From an uncultured Opitutales bacterium (GTDB lineage Bacteria > Verrucomicrobiota > Verrucomicrobiia > Opitutales > Intestinicryptomonadaceae): a stretch of DNA of 64,000 bases. The notes beneath the pieces were generated by a model that was not told where the DNA came from, did no database searches, and saw only the letters and a program-made list of their open reading frames with translations. Each line of letters opens with the position of its first letter. Within the stretch, counting starts at the first letter, position 1. The stretch is from the NCBI GenBank assembly GCA_944389195.1, contig CALXLM010000011.1, positions 1 to 64,000 on the forward strand, in the 5' to 3' direction. Shown one piece after another: positions 25,829 to 35,296 of the stretch. The position numbers and the translations under genes are program-made.

Positions 25829-28800
25829 ATGAATGCGAATGTTTTTAGGCTCATAGCAGCGTTTTCGGCGGCGTTTTTTTCGTTTGTCGCGGCTCATGGA
25901 AGTATGCATAAAGATTGCGGCGCATATATTATAATCGAATCCGTTGCGAACTTGGAGTTTAAGGATCCATCGCCGGGGGCCGTTGTGGCGAAGTCGCCTA
26001 TTGTAAAAAACAACGTCAAGAAGTGCCTTATCAGGGTTAATTATACGAATTCAGGCGACGCATGGGAAAAGGTTTCCCTTAAGTTCAAGGCGGACGCCGA
26101 CGCGCCCGTGACGATAGCGTTTGCGGGCAAATGGGTTTCCAAGGACGGAAAGATGCTCCCCCTGGCGTCGATGTACGACGACGTGAGAATCGACGGGGTT
26201 CAGATTCCGAACGGGGGCTTTGAAAACGGATTGAAATTTTGGCGGCCGGAAAGGCTGGTTCCTCCCGCAAAAATAATGGGAAAGGAGGCCTACGAGGGTT
26301 CAAGGTGCCTTAGGACATGGTCCCAGGCTTACATTGCGCAGGATATAAACGCCGTAAAGGACAAGTGGTACGAGCTGTCGTTTGTGACGCGCCCTTTCGG
26401 CGCGGTGTCGGAGGATTCGGACGATGTGCCGCTGGATATTTCAAAGAGCGCAAATTTTTCAACTTCCGATATAAAAAAATTTAAGTCGAGGTTCGATCTT
26501 TCGAAACTTCCGATCGGTGCCGTGAAGCTCGGCGGCATATCGTTTAACATTTTGGACGCATCTTCAAGCGGCGGTAAAAACGCCGTTCTGTTTAAGTCGA
26601 AGGACGCTCCCGAGGGGATAGCAAAACTCACTTTTGAAAGGCCGGATGGCGGGAATTGGCTGTATCTTTTGCACACGTCCTTTTACAGCGGTTCCGGGCC
26701 GTCGCGCAACGGCGAAATAACCATGGAGGGTTCCAACGGCACGTTTGTCAGATACCCGCTGTTCAGGGGGCGCGACACCTGGCTGTTCGAGGACGTCCGC
26801 GAAAAGTTCGGAAACGTTTTCCCCGTATGGAGCGCCGACAAAAAGAGCGGCCTCGGCAAGATATACATTTCAAAATACCAAATCCCCGCAGGTTTGACCG
26901 ACAAAATAGAAATAAAATCGGAAGTCAACGACACCGTTATATTGCTCGGGGCTACGGTCTCGAATAAGGACGTCCCGACAATCAGGACAAAAACTTTCGG
27001 GCTGTCGAATTTCACTCCGGTTGATATGCCGGATTGCATCTATGTGAAGGAGGGCTCGGCTCTCGACCTGTCGGGCTTTTTTAAAAAGGAGTCTTCTGGC
27101 GACAGGGGCAGAGTGATACTGTCTGAAAGGGGGACTCTCGCTTTCGAAAAAACGCCCGGCAAGGACGCCAGGTTCAAGGGCTTCTCGGAGCATATGCGCT
27201 CGCATTTCCGCTCCCTGCCAAAGGACGTCCGCCGGGCGGAGATTGCCCGCTATGCGGCTTCGTTTAAAGCCAACGGATATAATTTTGCCCGCGGCACATA
27301 CGGGGCCGGCGACCTTGAACACGTTCCCGAACCGCTGAAGGAGGAGGCTATGGACATTCTCGACATGCAGCTTGCGGAGTTTAAGAAGAACGGCATTTAT
27401 ATCCACCACGTGTTTTACAGGGTCCCGCTTGAGGACTATAACTTTTATATACGGGACGACGTAAAATTGCGCACGGTTTTCGGCGATCCCTTTGTGCGCG
27501 CGGCATGGAAAAAATGCGCGGAGGATTCTCTTAACCACGTAAACCGCTACACGGGAATCGCGCTTAAGGACGACCCTATGCTCGTTTGCGTCGAGCTGTA
27601 CAACGAACTTGCGATCTGCTTCAGCAGAATGGACGAAAACTCGAAGTTCGATCCGAAGGACACGATTTTGCCGGAAACAAAAAAGCTCGTAATGTCGAAG
27701 TGGAGGGCATGGCTCAAAAAGCGCTACGGCGGAGACATCGCCGCCCTTAACGCCGCGTGGAGCGGATTTTTTGGCCGGGCGGTTTCGTATAAGAATTTCG
27801 ACGAGGTTGAGTGCATAGTGTACAGAAACCCCGATTGGGAGAAATGCTGCTGGGACCACCTTGAGGAGTTCATAGGGTTTGCGAGGAAAGTCGTGCGCGG
27901 CACCGGATACAAGGGGCTGATAGTTCAAAACAATCTCGGCACGGCTATATACGGAAGCGGGGTGAGGTCACGGACCACCGACTACGTCATATTCGACACG
28001 TATTTTTCGCACCCGTCGAGTTTCAACGCCTCGAGCGCTTCGTGCGGGCAGAGAAGCTCCATCGACACCTACGCCGACTATTGGCGCTCCATAGCAACCA
28101 CAAAAATCGACGGAAGGCCGTTCGGTGTCGCCGAATACAACCACTGCTTCTGGAATAAATACCGCCATGAAATGGCCGCGATGTTTGCGCCGTATTCGGC
28201 GTTTCAGAATTTTTCTGTTTTGACGATTCACGAGTCGGCGGTGGCGGTCAGCCCCAAGGCTCCGAAGCACGTCGGGTTCTTCAACGTGTTTAATTCTCCG
28301 GCGGCGAAAGTCAGCGAGCTTTTTTCGGTTTCGTCGTTCATTCGCGGGGACGTCAAAAAAGCGAAAAGAAAGATTCTTATGGAGGTTTCTTCGGACTTCC
28401 TCAAAAACAATCCGGGGTCGGCGCGCGCGCTTAACTCAAAGCAGACGATTCTCGCGCTTTTGACTGGTTTTGCCTCAAAATTCGAAGGCGAAGTTCCGGA
28501 GTCGGCTGAAAACATTAAACCGCGCAAGCCCGACATGACAATAAGCCCAGTCGGGAGTTCCGAGATCATAGCCGAGGCGTGGTACCATTCTGTTGTGGAG
28601 GGCGGCGACACTGAATTTAACATTCGGAAATTCTCCGAAATTCTGCGCGAAAAGAAGATTCTTTCCAAGGATAACAAAACCGACGTGGAAAAGGGAATTT
28701 ACCAGACGGATACCGGACAGATCACCCTTGACAACGGCAACCTTACCCTTTCTGTCGAGACTCCCAGGACGGAAATCGTCGCGCTGTCGAAGAAGCTGTC

Positions 28801-29191
28801 AGGAAACCTTAAAACTTTGAGGTCTGTTTCCACTACGGTTCCGGCGTCTGTCGGGCTTGTTTCTTTGGACGGCAAGAAGCTGGGGAAAAGCGGCAGGCTT
28901 ATTTTGGCTTATCTGACGCGCGAAGCGAATCTGGGCATGAAGCTTTCTCCCGACGACATTGTGGCCGCCGGGCAAGGCGACGGCCCGGTCGCGCTCGAAA
29001 ACGGCATATTGAAAGCCGAAATAGCGCTCAATCCGTCGGCTAAATATTCTGTTTATCCGCTCGCTTTCAACGGGGAACGCAGGGAAAAAATTCCGTTCAA
29101 GTTCGACAAGGACGGAATAATGACCGTCTCCATAGACAATTCGGCGCTTAAGAACGGATCCACTCCGTTTTTTGAGATAGTGGCCGAATAA
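25829..29191 (+). CDS. Large secreted clan GH-A-type glycoside hydrolase
   Basis: A 1120-residue exported protein with a signal peptide (about 1-23) and a perfect TAGGAGGA ribosome-binding site. Residues about 30-450 look like beta-sandwich or carbohydrate-binding modules (for example IPNGGFENGLKFWRPERL, a typical CBM4/9-like opening). A TIM barrel follows from about 450. The two catalytic Glu residues expected of clan GH-A are probably E593 in VELYNELA and E769 in GVAEYNH, 176 residues apart. The C-terminal part (about 880-1120) is a further beta domain. I cannot name the GH family; GH5-, GH39- or GH42-like members are all possible. It stands alone on its strand. Confidence 0.75.
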   Translation: MNANVFRLIAAFSAAFFSFVAAHGSMHKDCGAYIIIESVANLEFKDPSPGAVVAKSPIVKNNVKKCLIRVNYTNSGDAWEKVSLKFKADADAPVTIAFAGKWVSKDGKMLPLASMYDDVRIDGVQIPNGGFENGLKFWRPERLVPPAKIMGKEAYEGSRCLRTWSQAYIAQDINAVKDKWYELSFVTRPFGAVSEDSDDVPLDISKSANFSTSDIKKFKSRFDLSKLPIGAVKLGGISFNILDASSSGGKNAVLFKSKDAPEGIAKLTFERPDGGNWLYLLHTSFYSGSGPSRNGEITMEGSNGTFVRYPLFRGRDTWLFEDVREKFGNVFPVWSADKKSGLGKIYISKYQIPAGLTDKIEIKSEVNDTVILLGATVSNKDVPTIRTKTFGLSNFTPVDMPDCIYVKEGSALDLSGFFKKESSGDRGRVILSERGTLAFEKTPGKDARFKGFSEHMRSHFRSLPKDVRRAEIARYAASFKANGYNFARGTYGAGDLEHVPEPLKEEAMDILDMQLAEFKKNGIYIHHVFYRVPLEDYNFYIRDDVKLRTVFGDPFVRAAWKKCAEDSLNHVNRYTGIALKDDPMLVCVELYNELAICFSRMDENSKFDPKDTILPETKKLVMSKWRAWLKKRYGGDIAALNAAWSGFFGRAVSYKNFDEVECIVYRNPDWEKCCWDHLEEFIGFARKVVRGTGYKGLIVQNNLGTAIYGSGVRSRTTDYVIFDTYFSHPSSFNASSASCGQRSSIDTYADYWRSIATTKIDGRPFGVAEYNHCFWNKYRHEMAAMFAPYSAFQNFSVLTIHESAVAVSPKAPKHVGFFNVFNSPAAKVSELFSVSSFIRGDVKKAKRKILMEVSSDFLKNNPGSARALNSKQTILALLTGFASKFEGEVPESAENIKPRKPDMTISPVGSSEIIAEAWYHSVVEGGDTEFNIRKFSEILREKKILSKDNKTDVEKGIYQTDTGQITLDNGNLTLSVETPRTEIVALSKKLSGNLKTLRSVSTTVPASVGLVSLDGKKLGKSGRLILAYLTREANLGMKLSPDDIVAAGQGDGPVALENGILKAEIALNPSAKYSVYPLAFNGERREKIPFKFDKDGIMTVSIDNSALKNGSTPFFEIVAE

Positions 29192-29230
29192 TTGTTTGCT
29201 TTGCGTTTTTACCGGCGCCAAAAAAGGTTT

Positions 29231-29260
29231 TGACTTAAACGGCGTTTTTTCAATACTGAA
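29231..29260 (+). promoter_or_regulatory. Possible promoter of tRNA-Leu
   Basis: TTGACT (29231-29236) and TACTGA (29255-29260), 18 bases apart, lie 17 bases before the tRNA. The -35 is good and the -10 weak. Confidence 0.35.
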
Positions 29261-29277
29261 CGCTTTTTAGAATTTCT

Positions 29278-29360
29278 GCTCGGGTGATGGAATGGTAGAC
29301 ATAGCGGACTTAAAATCCGCTGGCTTAACGGCCGTACGGGTTCGAGTCCCGTCCCGAGTA
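29278..29360 (+). tRNA. tRNA-Leu (anticodon UAA), no CCA encoded
   Basis: The acceptor stem GCTCGGG pairs with CCCGAGT through a G-U first pair, with discriminator A. The anticodon arm is GCGGA-CTTAAAA-TCCGC (anticodon TAA), the T arm contains TTCGAGT, and there is the extended variable arm expected of a class II tRNA. CCA must be added after transcription, unlike in the tRNA-Asn of this window. Confidence 0.95.
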
Positions 29361-29547
29361 TTTCTTTGCGCAGTCGCTGGGCCATACCCCAAACTAAACC
29401 GGCGCGGGATTTTCTCGGTTGGCTCCTCCGGCTTTTACGGATTGTTTGAGGTCGCACTGCCGTGCGCTTTGGCGGTAAGACAGCCAACGCGCCATCGGAC
29501 GCACTCTTAAGATTGCCTCTGGTGAAGGTTCAGGCACCATTGGAGGT

Positions 29548-30978
29548 TTATCTTATCTGGCAGTCGTCCCACTTGAACGCGCTCATCATCACAACCCAAA
29601 AGCTTATCAATACAGCCGAACTTTGGAACGGGTGCGAGAATACTCCCAATAACAGCGTTCCTGCAAGAGTCATAAACATGAGCGCTCCCGATTTGCTGAA
29701 ATCGCGCCTCCACAACCACCTCAATCCGAATGCCAACGGCGTTATCATTGCCAGAATTAGGCCGGCAATGCCGTTCTCGATGAATTTTTGCAGTATATCC
29801 GAGTAGGGCGACGGAATCGGCATGTCTCCCAAGTCGGCTCCCTGCTTAAATGCAAATACAGTCGGGAAGGAATTTGTCCCCCATCCCGTAAGCGGGGTTT
29901 CTTCGACTATGCGTTCGCAGTCTTTAATAATAGATATTCTTTCCGCAAGGCTGCGGGAGTGGGAGTTCTCCGATACTATAAGCCTTTCATTGGGATTGTT
30001 CCATGAGTCAGTTCCAATCCATGCTGAAGCGGCAAGAAAGAGAACCGACAAAGTCGCATAACAGGCCGCCGGGAACAAGAGGCGCAGCCATTTATGCTTT
30101 GGCCCCACATATTTTGACGTCCAGTGGCGTGCAAGATTCGATTTTGTGGGAACGGTGTCCAGAAAGATTATTGCGTATCCCGCGCTTGTCAGGAATAGGG
30201 CGACCGTCTTTTCGAGCGGCGTACCGCAATATAGCACGCTTCCCAAAAGAACTGAGGCTGTTATCAACGACAGGAACTTTAACGAAAACAGGAAAGTGGT
30301 CAGTCTGAACCTTTGCGAAGAATATGCGGCTATGACAAGTGCGGCTCCCATCCAAAGTATTGCAAACGCCGACCATTGCGAGGCGTCGGTAAACGTTGCA
30401 AACGAATTTTTTCCGAGCGAGGGAAGTATGAATCCGGGAATTGATTCAATTCCGCCGTAAATAAGCGATATGACGACCAATATCGCCGCTCCGGACGAAG
30501 CGAAAAAAAACATGCGCCTTATTATATAGCGCGAATCAGTAATGAAAAATATGGACAATCCGCACGCCACAGCCGCCAGCGTCACGAGATCGGACGTGAC
30601 GGCGGTTAAGGCAGAATCGGCGGCCGAAACTATGTCGTAATAAGACGGGGACGAAAGCCTCCAAAATACGCCCGTATTTCCGCCGGGGGAAGTCAGTATG
30701 GGAACGCTCAAAATGTCTATAACGAGCGCGGCAATATACGGCGACAGGGCCAGCAAATACAGCGGCAGCGTTGACGGAGGGGCGTCTATCCAAGTGTTCT
30801 TGTATTTTATTACGTTTAGCGGAGCAAGTATTCCTAGTGCGATGAAAAGTCCGTGCGCCAATTCGGAATTTCCGCCGAACAATATCGTGGGAATTGCCGT
30901 CATCATCAATACGTTCAGTATTAGAAGACGTTCGCTTCCATTTCTGGCGCCTTTTAATATTACTTCTTCGTCGAGCAT
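29548..30978 (-). CDS. O-antigen ligase/polymerase-like membrane protein
   Basis: A 476-residue integral membrane protein with about 12 hydrophobic segments. The Wzy_C/O-antigen ligase signature is seen near the C-terminus in the periplasmic loop: ETPLTGWGTNSFPTVF (about 365-380), then IPSPYSDILQKFIENGIAGLIL. These enzymes join O-polysaccharide or similar glycans to lipid A-core, or polymerise repeat units. It is the last gene of a nine-gene collinear run and has no glycan-biosynthesis neighbours. It starts one base after the DJ-1 gene stop, so it is surely co-transcribed with it. Confidence 0.8.
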   Translation of the reverse strand: MLDEEVILKGARNGSERLLILNVLMMTAIPTILFGGNSELAHGLFIALGILAPLNVIKYKNTWIDAPPSTLPLYLLALSPYIAALVIDILSVPILTSPGGNTGVFWRLSSPSYYDIVSAADSALTAVTSDLVTLAAVACGLSIFFITDSRYIIRRMFFFASSGAAILVVISLIYGGIESIPGFILPSLGKNSFATFTDASQWSAFAILWMGAALVIAAYSSQRFRLTTFLFSLKFLSLITASVLLGSVLYCGTPLEKTVALFLTSAGYAIIFLDTVPTKSNLARHWTSKYVGPKHKWLRLLFPAACYATLSVLFLAASAWIGTDSWNNPNERLIVSENSHSRSLAERISIIKDCERIVEETPLTGWGTNSFPTVFAFKQGADLGDMPIPSPYSDILQKFIENGIAGLILAMITPLAFGLRWLWRRDFSKSGALMFMTLAGTLLLGVFSHPFQSSAVLISFWVVMMSAFKWDDCQIR

Positions 30979-30979
30979 G

Positions 30980-31540
30980 TTATTCGTTAAAACAAATTGA
31001 CTTTGCGATTTCGTCGGATTGGCCTTTTTCTCCGAGTGCTTCGAGAATCTTCAATCCGAACTCCACGGCGGTTCCCGCACCGCGGGACGTGATGATGTTT
31101 CCGTCGCGCACCGTGCCTTCGGGGGATCTCTTTCCGCCGATCGTTTCCGATACCGAATGGTGGGACGTCCAGTTTTTCCCGTTTAGAAGTCCGATTTCGG
31201 CGAATACCGCAGGCGCCGCGCAGATGGCGGCTGTGATTTTGTCCATTGAGGCGTGCCTTTGCAAAAGCAGTTTTAGGGAATTTGCCTGACTGTTCGCATT
31301 GCCGGCAATATCGCGAACTCCGGGCCCCCCCGGCAGTATTACGGCGTCGAAATTTTCGTCGAAGATTTCGTCGAATAGCTTGTCGGCCTCTATCGATATT
31401 CCGCTTCTTCCTGTGATTTTAAGCGAGTTTCCAAGCGCAGCGGTCGTGACGCCAACATTAGACCGCCGAAGTATATCGATTGGCGCTACCGCTTCTATTT
31501 CCTCCGTTTTGTCGAAAAGTATTACGAGAGCCTTTTTCAT
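30980..31540 (-). CDS. DJ-1/PfpI-family protein
   Basis: A 186-residue DJ-1-type protein. The nucleophilic Cys lies in AAICAAPAVF (about 104-113) and the partner Glu in DKTEEIEAVAP (about 10-20); the ILPGGPG strand and a C-terminal TSRGAGTAVEFGLKI block complete the signature. Members act as glyoxalase III/deglycases or as redox-protection chaperones. The ATG at 31540 overlaps the upstream hydrolase stop (ATGA); a longer frame would run into that gene without reason. It lies one base before the O-antigen ligase-like gene. Confidence 0.9.
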   Translation of the reverse strand: MKKALVILFDKTEEIEAVAPIDILRRSNVGVTTAALGNSLKITGRSGISIEADKLFDEIFDENFDAVILPGGPGVRDIAGNANSQANSLKLLLQRHASMDKITAAICAAPAVFAEIGLLNGKNWTSHHSVSETIGGKRSPEGTVRDGNIITSRGAGTAVEFGLKILEALGEKGQSDEIAKSICFNE

Positions 31541-32328
31541 GGTTTTTTCGGGTTTTCTATAAACGAAACGGTTTCGCTCCAAAATTCCGGGGACGAAACG
31601 ATATCGTTATGGTGAAATCCTTCAAGCCACACCAGCTTTTTGGGATGTTTTGCGGCGTTGAAGTTTTCCCGTGCGTTGCGCGGAGCCACTATAAAATCGA
31701 GAGTTCCGTGCAATAAAAGCAACGGGCATCCGATTTTTGACACTTTTGACGAATTGTCGAGAATTTTCCACGGTATAATATCCACTGGAAGTATGGTCTT
31801 TACACCGTTGGATATTCCTCCGGCAAGCACCATTCCCCTCCATCCCGAATATTTTTCAGACAAGCTGCACACGGCCGCGCTGCCGAGGGAAAATCCCATC
31901 AACACGGTATTTTCAGGCGTGAATCCGAATTTTTCCGAAGCGCACTTCCATGCCGCCTGCGCCGATTCGTAAAGATTTTCTTCGGTCGGGCTGGCCTTTC
32001 CGTATGAATATCCGTATCCGGGGTAGTCGTATGAGAACACTGAAAAGCCGCGCCTTCTAAGTTCGTTCAACACGGGGTATATCATGCCCAAGTCCTCCCC
32101 GTTTCCGTGGCAGTAAAAAACTTTTGGGGCGTCGGGATTTGACGATTTCAGGAAAACGGCGGTCAGTTCCGTTCCGTCGTGCATTTTGAATGCAGTGTGT
32201 TCCGGAGTTTTTGAATATGTCCTCGCTGGCGGGTGGAACATCAGGGCGTTGGAGAAAAGCCTGGCAAAAATTAGAAGCGCGGCGTAAACAGACAGGGCGC
32301 AAGCGGCGGATATGAAAACCAGTTTCAT
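31537..32328 (-). CDS. Membrane-anchored alpha/beta hydrolase
   Basis: A 263-residue hydrolase with an N-terminal membrane anchor (about 2-28). The nucleophile elbow is MGFSLGSAAV (Ser about 149), the oxyanion turn is YCHGNGEDLG, the acid is probably the Asp in HGTLDFIVAP and the base the His in GFHHNDI. It resembles the ABHD13/17-like serine hydrolases with the SYDYPGYGYSYG block. The substrate is unknown. It overlaps rsmA and the DJ-1 gene by four bases at both ends. Confidence 0.88.
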   Translation of the reverse strand: MKLVFISAACALSVYAALLIFARLFSNALMFHPPARTYSKTPEHTAFKMHDGTELTAVFLKSSNPDAPKVFYCHGNGEDLGMIYPVLNELRRRGFSVFSYDYPGYGYSYGKASPTEENLYESAQAAWKCASEKFGFTPENTVLMGFSLGSAAVCSLSEKYSGWRGMVLAGGISNGVKTILPVDIIPWKILDNSSKVSKIGCPLLLLHGTLDFIVAPRNARENFNAAKHPKKLVWLEGFHHNDIVSSPEFWSETVSFIENPKKP

Positions 32329-33164
32329 TTTCGTGCAATTTTGTCGAGCTCGCGCCAGTGGCGGTTTGAAATAGTTTCGGGGCGCGAGTTCCGCGGAAGA
32401 TCGGGTACGCTGTCGAGCCAGTCGAGAAGCGTTTGCGAGTATTCCCCGGCGTTTTTTGCAATGGTGGATATTTGTTTTCTCCTTTTAGAGAATACGGCGC
32501 GCATGATTTCCCGCGTCCTTTGGGAGAATGTGCGGGCATCGTGTTTTCTCGAGAGCGGAAGCAGCATCGAGTCGACCGCGGGGCGCGGGTAAAAACAAGA
32601 CGCAGACACTTTGTGCGGGGGCATAATGTCGTAAGCTTCCGATAAAAAAACCGATATCGGAGAAAATTCCCCCGATCCGCTTCGGGCCGCAAATCTTAAG
32701 GCAGCCTCCTTTTGAAGCATAAGCGACATCTTTTGCGGGAGCCTTCCGGGCAATACCCTGTCGAGCCACGGCGTGCTTATCGCGTAGGGAAGGTTCGCTA
32801 CTATCTTAAAGTCGGCGGAGTTGTCGGGCAGTCCCGCCAGAGGTCGGTCTAAGGCGTCGGCGTTTATCAGGTTTACGTTTTCGTTTCCGCAGAACCGCTT
32901 TGTTAGGAAATCGAAAAGCCGTTTGTCTATTTCTACGGCGTAAACTTTCGCTCCGGCTTCGGCGAGAGCTCCGGTAAGGGTTCCCAATCCCGGGCCTATT
33001 TCCACTACGATGTCTCCCCTGGCAATTTCTGCAAGTTCAAGGGATTTTCTGACGATATTGGCGTCTATAAGAAAGTTTTGCCCGAATTTCTTTAGCGGAA
33101 TATGGCCGAGCCCGCGCAAAATATCCGTCGTTTGCGACGGCGAAAGTTGTCCGTTATATTCCAT
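32325..33164 (-). CDS. rsmA: 16S rRNA dimethyladenosine transferase RsmA (KsgA)
   Basis: A 279-residue RsmA, which dimethylates two adjacent adenosines near the 3' end of 16S rRNA during 30S assembly. The SAM-binding GQNFLID (N-terminal), VVEIGPGLGTLTGAL, VEIDKRLFDFL and the catalytic NLPYAISTP block are all present, with FYPRPAVDS in the C-terminal part. I use the ATG at 33164: a longer frame extends 104 codons upstream but is out of family and overlaps the DUF4405 gene. Its stop overlaps the hydrolase ATG. Confidence 0.95.
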   Translation of the reverse strand: MEYNGQLSPSQTTDILRGLGHIPLKKFGQNFLIDANIVRKSLELAEIARGDIVVEIGPGLGTLTGALAEAGAKVYAVEIDKRLFDFLTKRFCGNENVNLINADALDRPLAGLPDNSADFKIVANLPYAISTPWLDRVLPGRLPQKMSLMLQKEAALRFAARSGSGEFSPISVFLSEAYDIMPPHKVSASCFYPRPAVDSMLLPLSRKHDARTFSQRTREIMRAVFSKRRKQISTIAKNAGEYSQTLLDWLDSVPDLPRNSRPETISNRHWRELDKIARK

Positions 33165-33238
33165 GAACACAGAATTTATGGCTTTCCGGAGGCTGCTTTG
33201 CGCCTTCGCGCTTTGCCCCCTTGGCGCGCATTCCGGAG

Positions 33239-33619
33239 CTATTTCGATACTGCCGCAGATTGCGCAGCCGTTTGAATATTGGGTTGGCCCTTTTGCGTCT
33301 TTTTGGGGAATAGCGCAAGCCCCAATATGATGGCGGCGCCGACAAGCGCAAATATGGCAGCAGCTATTTTGCTTTTGGCGCATAATGCGTTCTCGATGAA
33401 TTTCCTGTTCAAAAGCAGGTGGATTACGACACCTACCAGCATTATGACTCCCGCATACAAATGAAGCGTTTCCCATTCGGGTTTTGAAAGCCCGATTACG
33501 GTTTGTATGCCGGCGCCCTTTACGAATGAAAATTTCATCATAAAACCTGTTCCGCAGAGGAAACAGAACATGGCGTATATCAGAACGTCGTTTATTTTTC
33601 TCAACATTGTCGTATTCAT
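33239..33619 (-). CDS. DUF4405-type small membrane protein
   Basis: A 126-residue inner-membrane protein with three hydrophobic segments: INDVLIYAMFCFLCGTGFMM, LHLYAGVIMLVGVVIHLLL and IAAAIFALVGAAIILGLALF. It fits the DUF4405 family of cytochrome b561-like proteins. Two His residues (H53 and H67) in the second segment sit where such proteins hold haem, but the first segment lacks the usual His, so a full bis-His haem site is doubtful. Function unknown. It is followed 74 bases on by rsmA. Confidence 0.72.
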   Translation of the reverse strand: MNTTMLRKINDVLIYAMFCFLCGTGFMMKFSFVKGAGIQTVIGLSKPEWETLHLYAGVIMLVGVVIHLLLNRKFIENALCAKSKIAAAIFALVGAAIILGLALFPKKTQKGQPNIQTAAQSAAVSK

Positions 33620-33646
33620 AAATGAGATAGAATGGTGAAGCGGAAA

Positions 33647-34873
33647 CTAATGGCGGTTTGAGAGCATGTTGAAATACGCGTTCGGGTCTGCGGGAGCGTC
33701 CCTGCCGTTAGATATGTCGGAAAGCATGGATTTTGCCGTCTGAAGCGTTTGTTTAAGCATATTCGCCTGTACGTTTTTAGTGTCGTTTGCCTGCTCTCCG
33801 AGCGCGCCTATATTCTTTTGGGTGTCTTCTATTACGTCGTTGCACCATTTGACGGCGTTTTTTGTGTCGCCCGCCTTCCAATATTTGAATATCAAATACA
33901 TCTTGGTCGTGACGTCGCTGTTCTGGGCGCCGCGCGCGTACCACTCGAGCGACTTTGTTTCGTCCTGAGGAAAACCGTCTTTCCCTTCGCCGTAAAATGC
34001 GGAAATTTTAAAACAGTACGAAGGGTCGGTGTTTGCAAGCTTTTCGAAATATTCCTGCGCCTTCTCCGGATTCTTCGGCAGAAAACGCCCTTTTGCGTAC
34101 ATTTTTGCGACCTTGTCGATGGCCTCGACATTTCCCGCGTCCGCCGCCTTTTTGTACCAATAAATCGCCTGAATCCGGTTGCGCGGCAGGCCTTTGTTCC
34201 CCGACATTAATTTGTCGGCAACAGCCACCATCGCGACCGCATTACCTTTGTTTGCGGCATCAAGCTGCATTTTGGCGAATACAGTGTTCCATTTTTCAAG
34301 CTCCGCCCCGTTTTTCAGATTGGTGTGAATCTCAATTAGTTTCACAACGGCGTCGGCGTTGCCTTCTTCGGCCGAAAGAGTTATCCAATGCAGGGCTTTC
34401 ATTTGGTCTTTTGGAACGAGAAACCCGTACAAAAACGCGTTGCCGAGTGACCATTTGTCGTTTGCGTCGCCGATTTTTGCGGCGGCTTCGCGCCACTTGA
34501 CGGCCTTTTGCATGTCGCGCTTTACAAGTTTGCCTTCGCCGTAAATGTACCCCAGATACGCCATAGCAGCCTTTTCGCCGCCATTGGCAGATTTTTCGAG
34601 CCATTCGACGGCCTTTGCTGCGTCCGCCGGAAGCCCCCGTTCTCCCCTGGCGTAATACGAGCCCAACGCCAGCTGGGCGTTCGCATCTCCGGCACTGGCT
34701 TTTGAAATTATGGAATCGAGCGATTCTGCCGGCGTGTTTGCGGCCTTTATTACGCCCGCGCTTATTCCCGTATTTGCTTTCCCGCCGGCTTTGGCAAGTT
34801 CTCCTATGCTTTGTCCGTTGGCGCATGCCGCACAGATACAAAACACGGCGAAAAAGTAAACGCATGCGTTCAT
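33647..34873 (-). CDS. Secreted Sel1-repeat protein
   Basis: A 408-residue protein with a signal peptide (about 1-20) and roughly seven Sel1-like helical repeats between residues 55 and 350. Typical units are AQLALGSYYARGERGLPADAA followed by KAVEWLEKSA, and AMAYLGYIYGEGKLVKRDMQK. Sel1 repeats form a superhelix for protein-protein contacts and are common in exported proteins. The partner is unknown. It lies 5 bases after the thioesterase stop and 27 bases before the DUF4405 gene. Confidence 0.88.
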   Translation of the reverse strand: MNACVYFFAVFCICAACANGQSIGELAKAGGKANTGISAGVIKAANTPAESLDSIISKASAGDANAQLALGSYYARGERGLPADAAKAVEWLEKSANGGEKAAMAYLGYIYGEGKLVKRDMQKAVKWREAAAKIGDANDKWSLGNAFLYGFLVPKDQMKALHWITLSAEEGNADAVVKLIEIHTNLKNGAELEKWNTVFAKMQLDAANKGNAVAMVAVADKLMSGNKGLPRNRIQAIYWYKKAADAGNVEAIDKVAKMYAKGRFLPKNPEKAQEYFEKLANTDPSYCFKISAFYGEGKDGFPQDETKSLEWYARGAQNSDVTTKMYLIFKYWKAGDTKNAVKWCNDVIEDTQKNIGALGEQANDTKNVQANMLKQTLQTAKSMLSDISNGRDAPADPNAYFNMLSNRH

Positions 34874-34878
34874 ATATT

Positions 34879-35256
34879 TTATTTTTTGAAAATTAAACGC
34901 GACTGGAATATTGCAAACACCTTTCCCGAAGATTCAGACGCTATCGAAACGTCGCATAAGGCGCTTCGCCCGTCGCAATACGGCATGGAGGCCACAGCCA
35001 GGATAGTCTCGCCTTTCGGGCACGGGGCAAGATAGTTAATCGAAGCCGCCGAACTTATCGCCGTGCCGCCGCCGGCGTTGGCCGCGAGCGCCGAGGCGAA
35101 GTCGGCGGCGGCAAACAGGAATCCCCCATGGGCTATGTCAACGCCGTTGAGGAATTCGTCTTTGGCGACGGCGCGTACGCGTGCGGAGCCGAACGAGCTT
35201 TCCACAACCTCGAATTCGAGCGTTTTAGCCATTCTGTCCCTGTCTGTATTTGCCAC
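34879..35256 (-). CDS. PaaI-family hot-dog thioesterase
   Basis: A 125-residue hot-dog-fold protein. The family motif is DIAHGGFLFAAADFASALAAN (split here as the His-Gly-Gly turn plus the long central helix, about 40-60), where the catalytic Asn/Asp region lies, followed by ASINYLAPCPKGE. PaaI-type enzymes hydrolyse acyl- or phenylacetyl-CoA thioesters. A shorter start at the Met of MAKTLEFEV (35232) is possible. The gene is 40 bases downstream of ilvE. Confidence 0.85.
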   Translation of the reverse strand: MANTDRDRMAKTLEFEVVESSFGSARVRAVAKDEFLNGVDIAHGGFLFAAADFASALAANAGGGTAISSAASINYLAPCPKGETILAVASMPYCDGRSALCDVSIASESSGKVFAIFQSRLIFKK

Positions 35257-35296
35257 GGTGGTGCTTCGGTTGGCGTGCGGAGCCGGCTGCTTGTGT

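Noticed and set aside
26870-27928. 352-codon open frame on the minus strand
   Set aside because: It is fully inside the glycosidase gene in the antisense frame and has no recognisable domain or ribosome-binding site.
33165-33476. 104-residue N-terminal extension of RsmA
   Set aside because: The extension overlaps the DUF4405 gene and is rich in Cys/His/Arg unlike RsmA; the ATG at 33164 gives the normal length.
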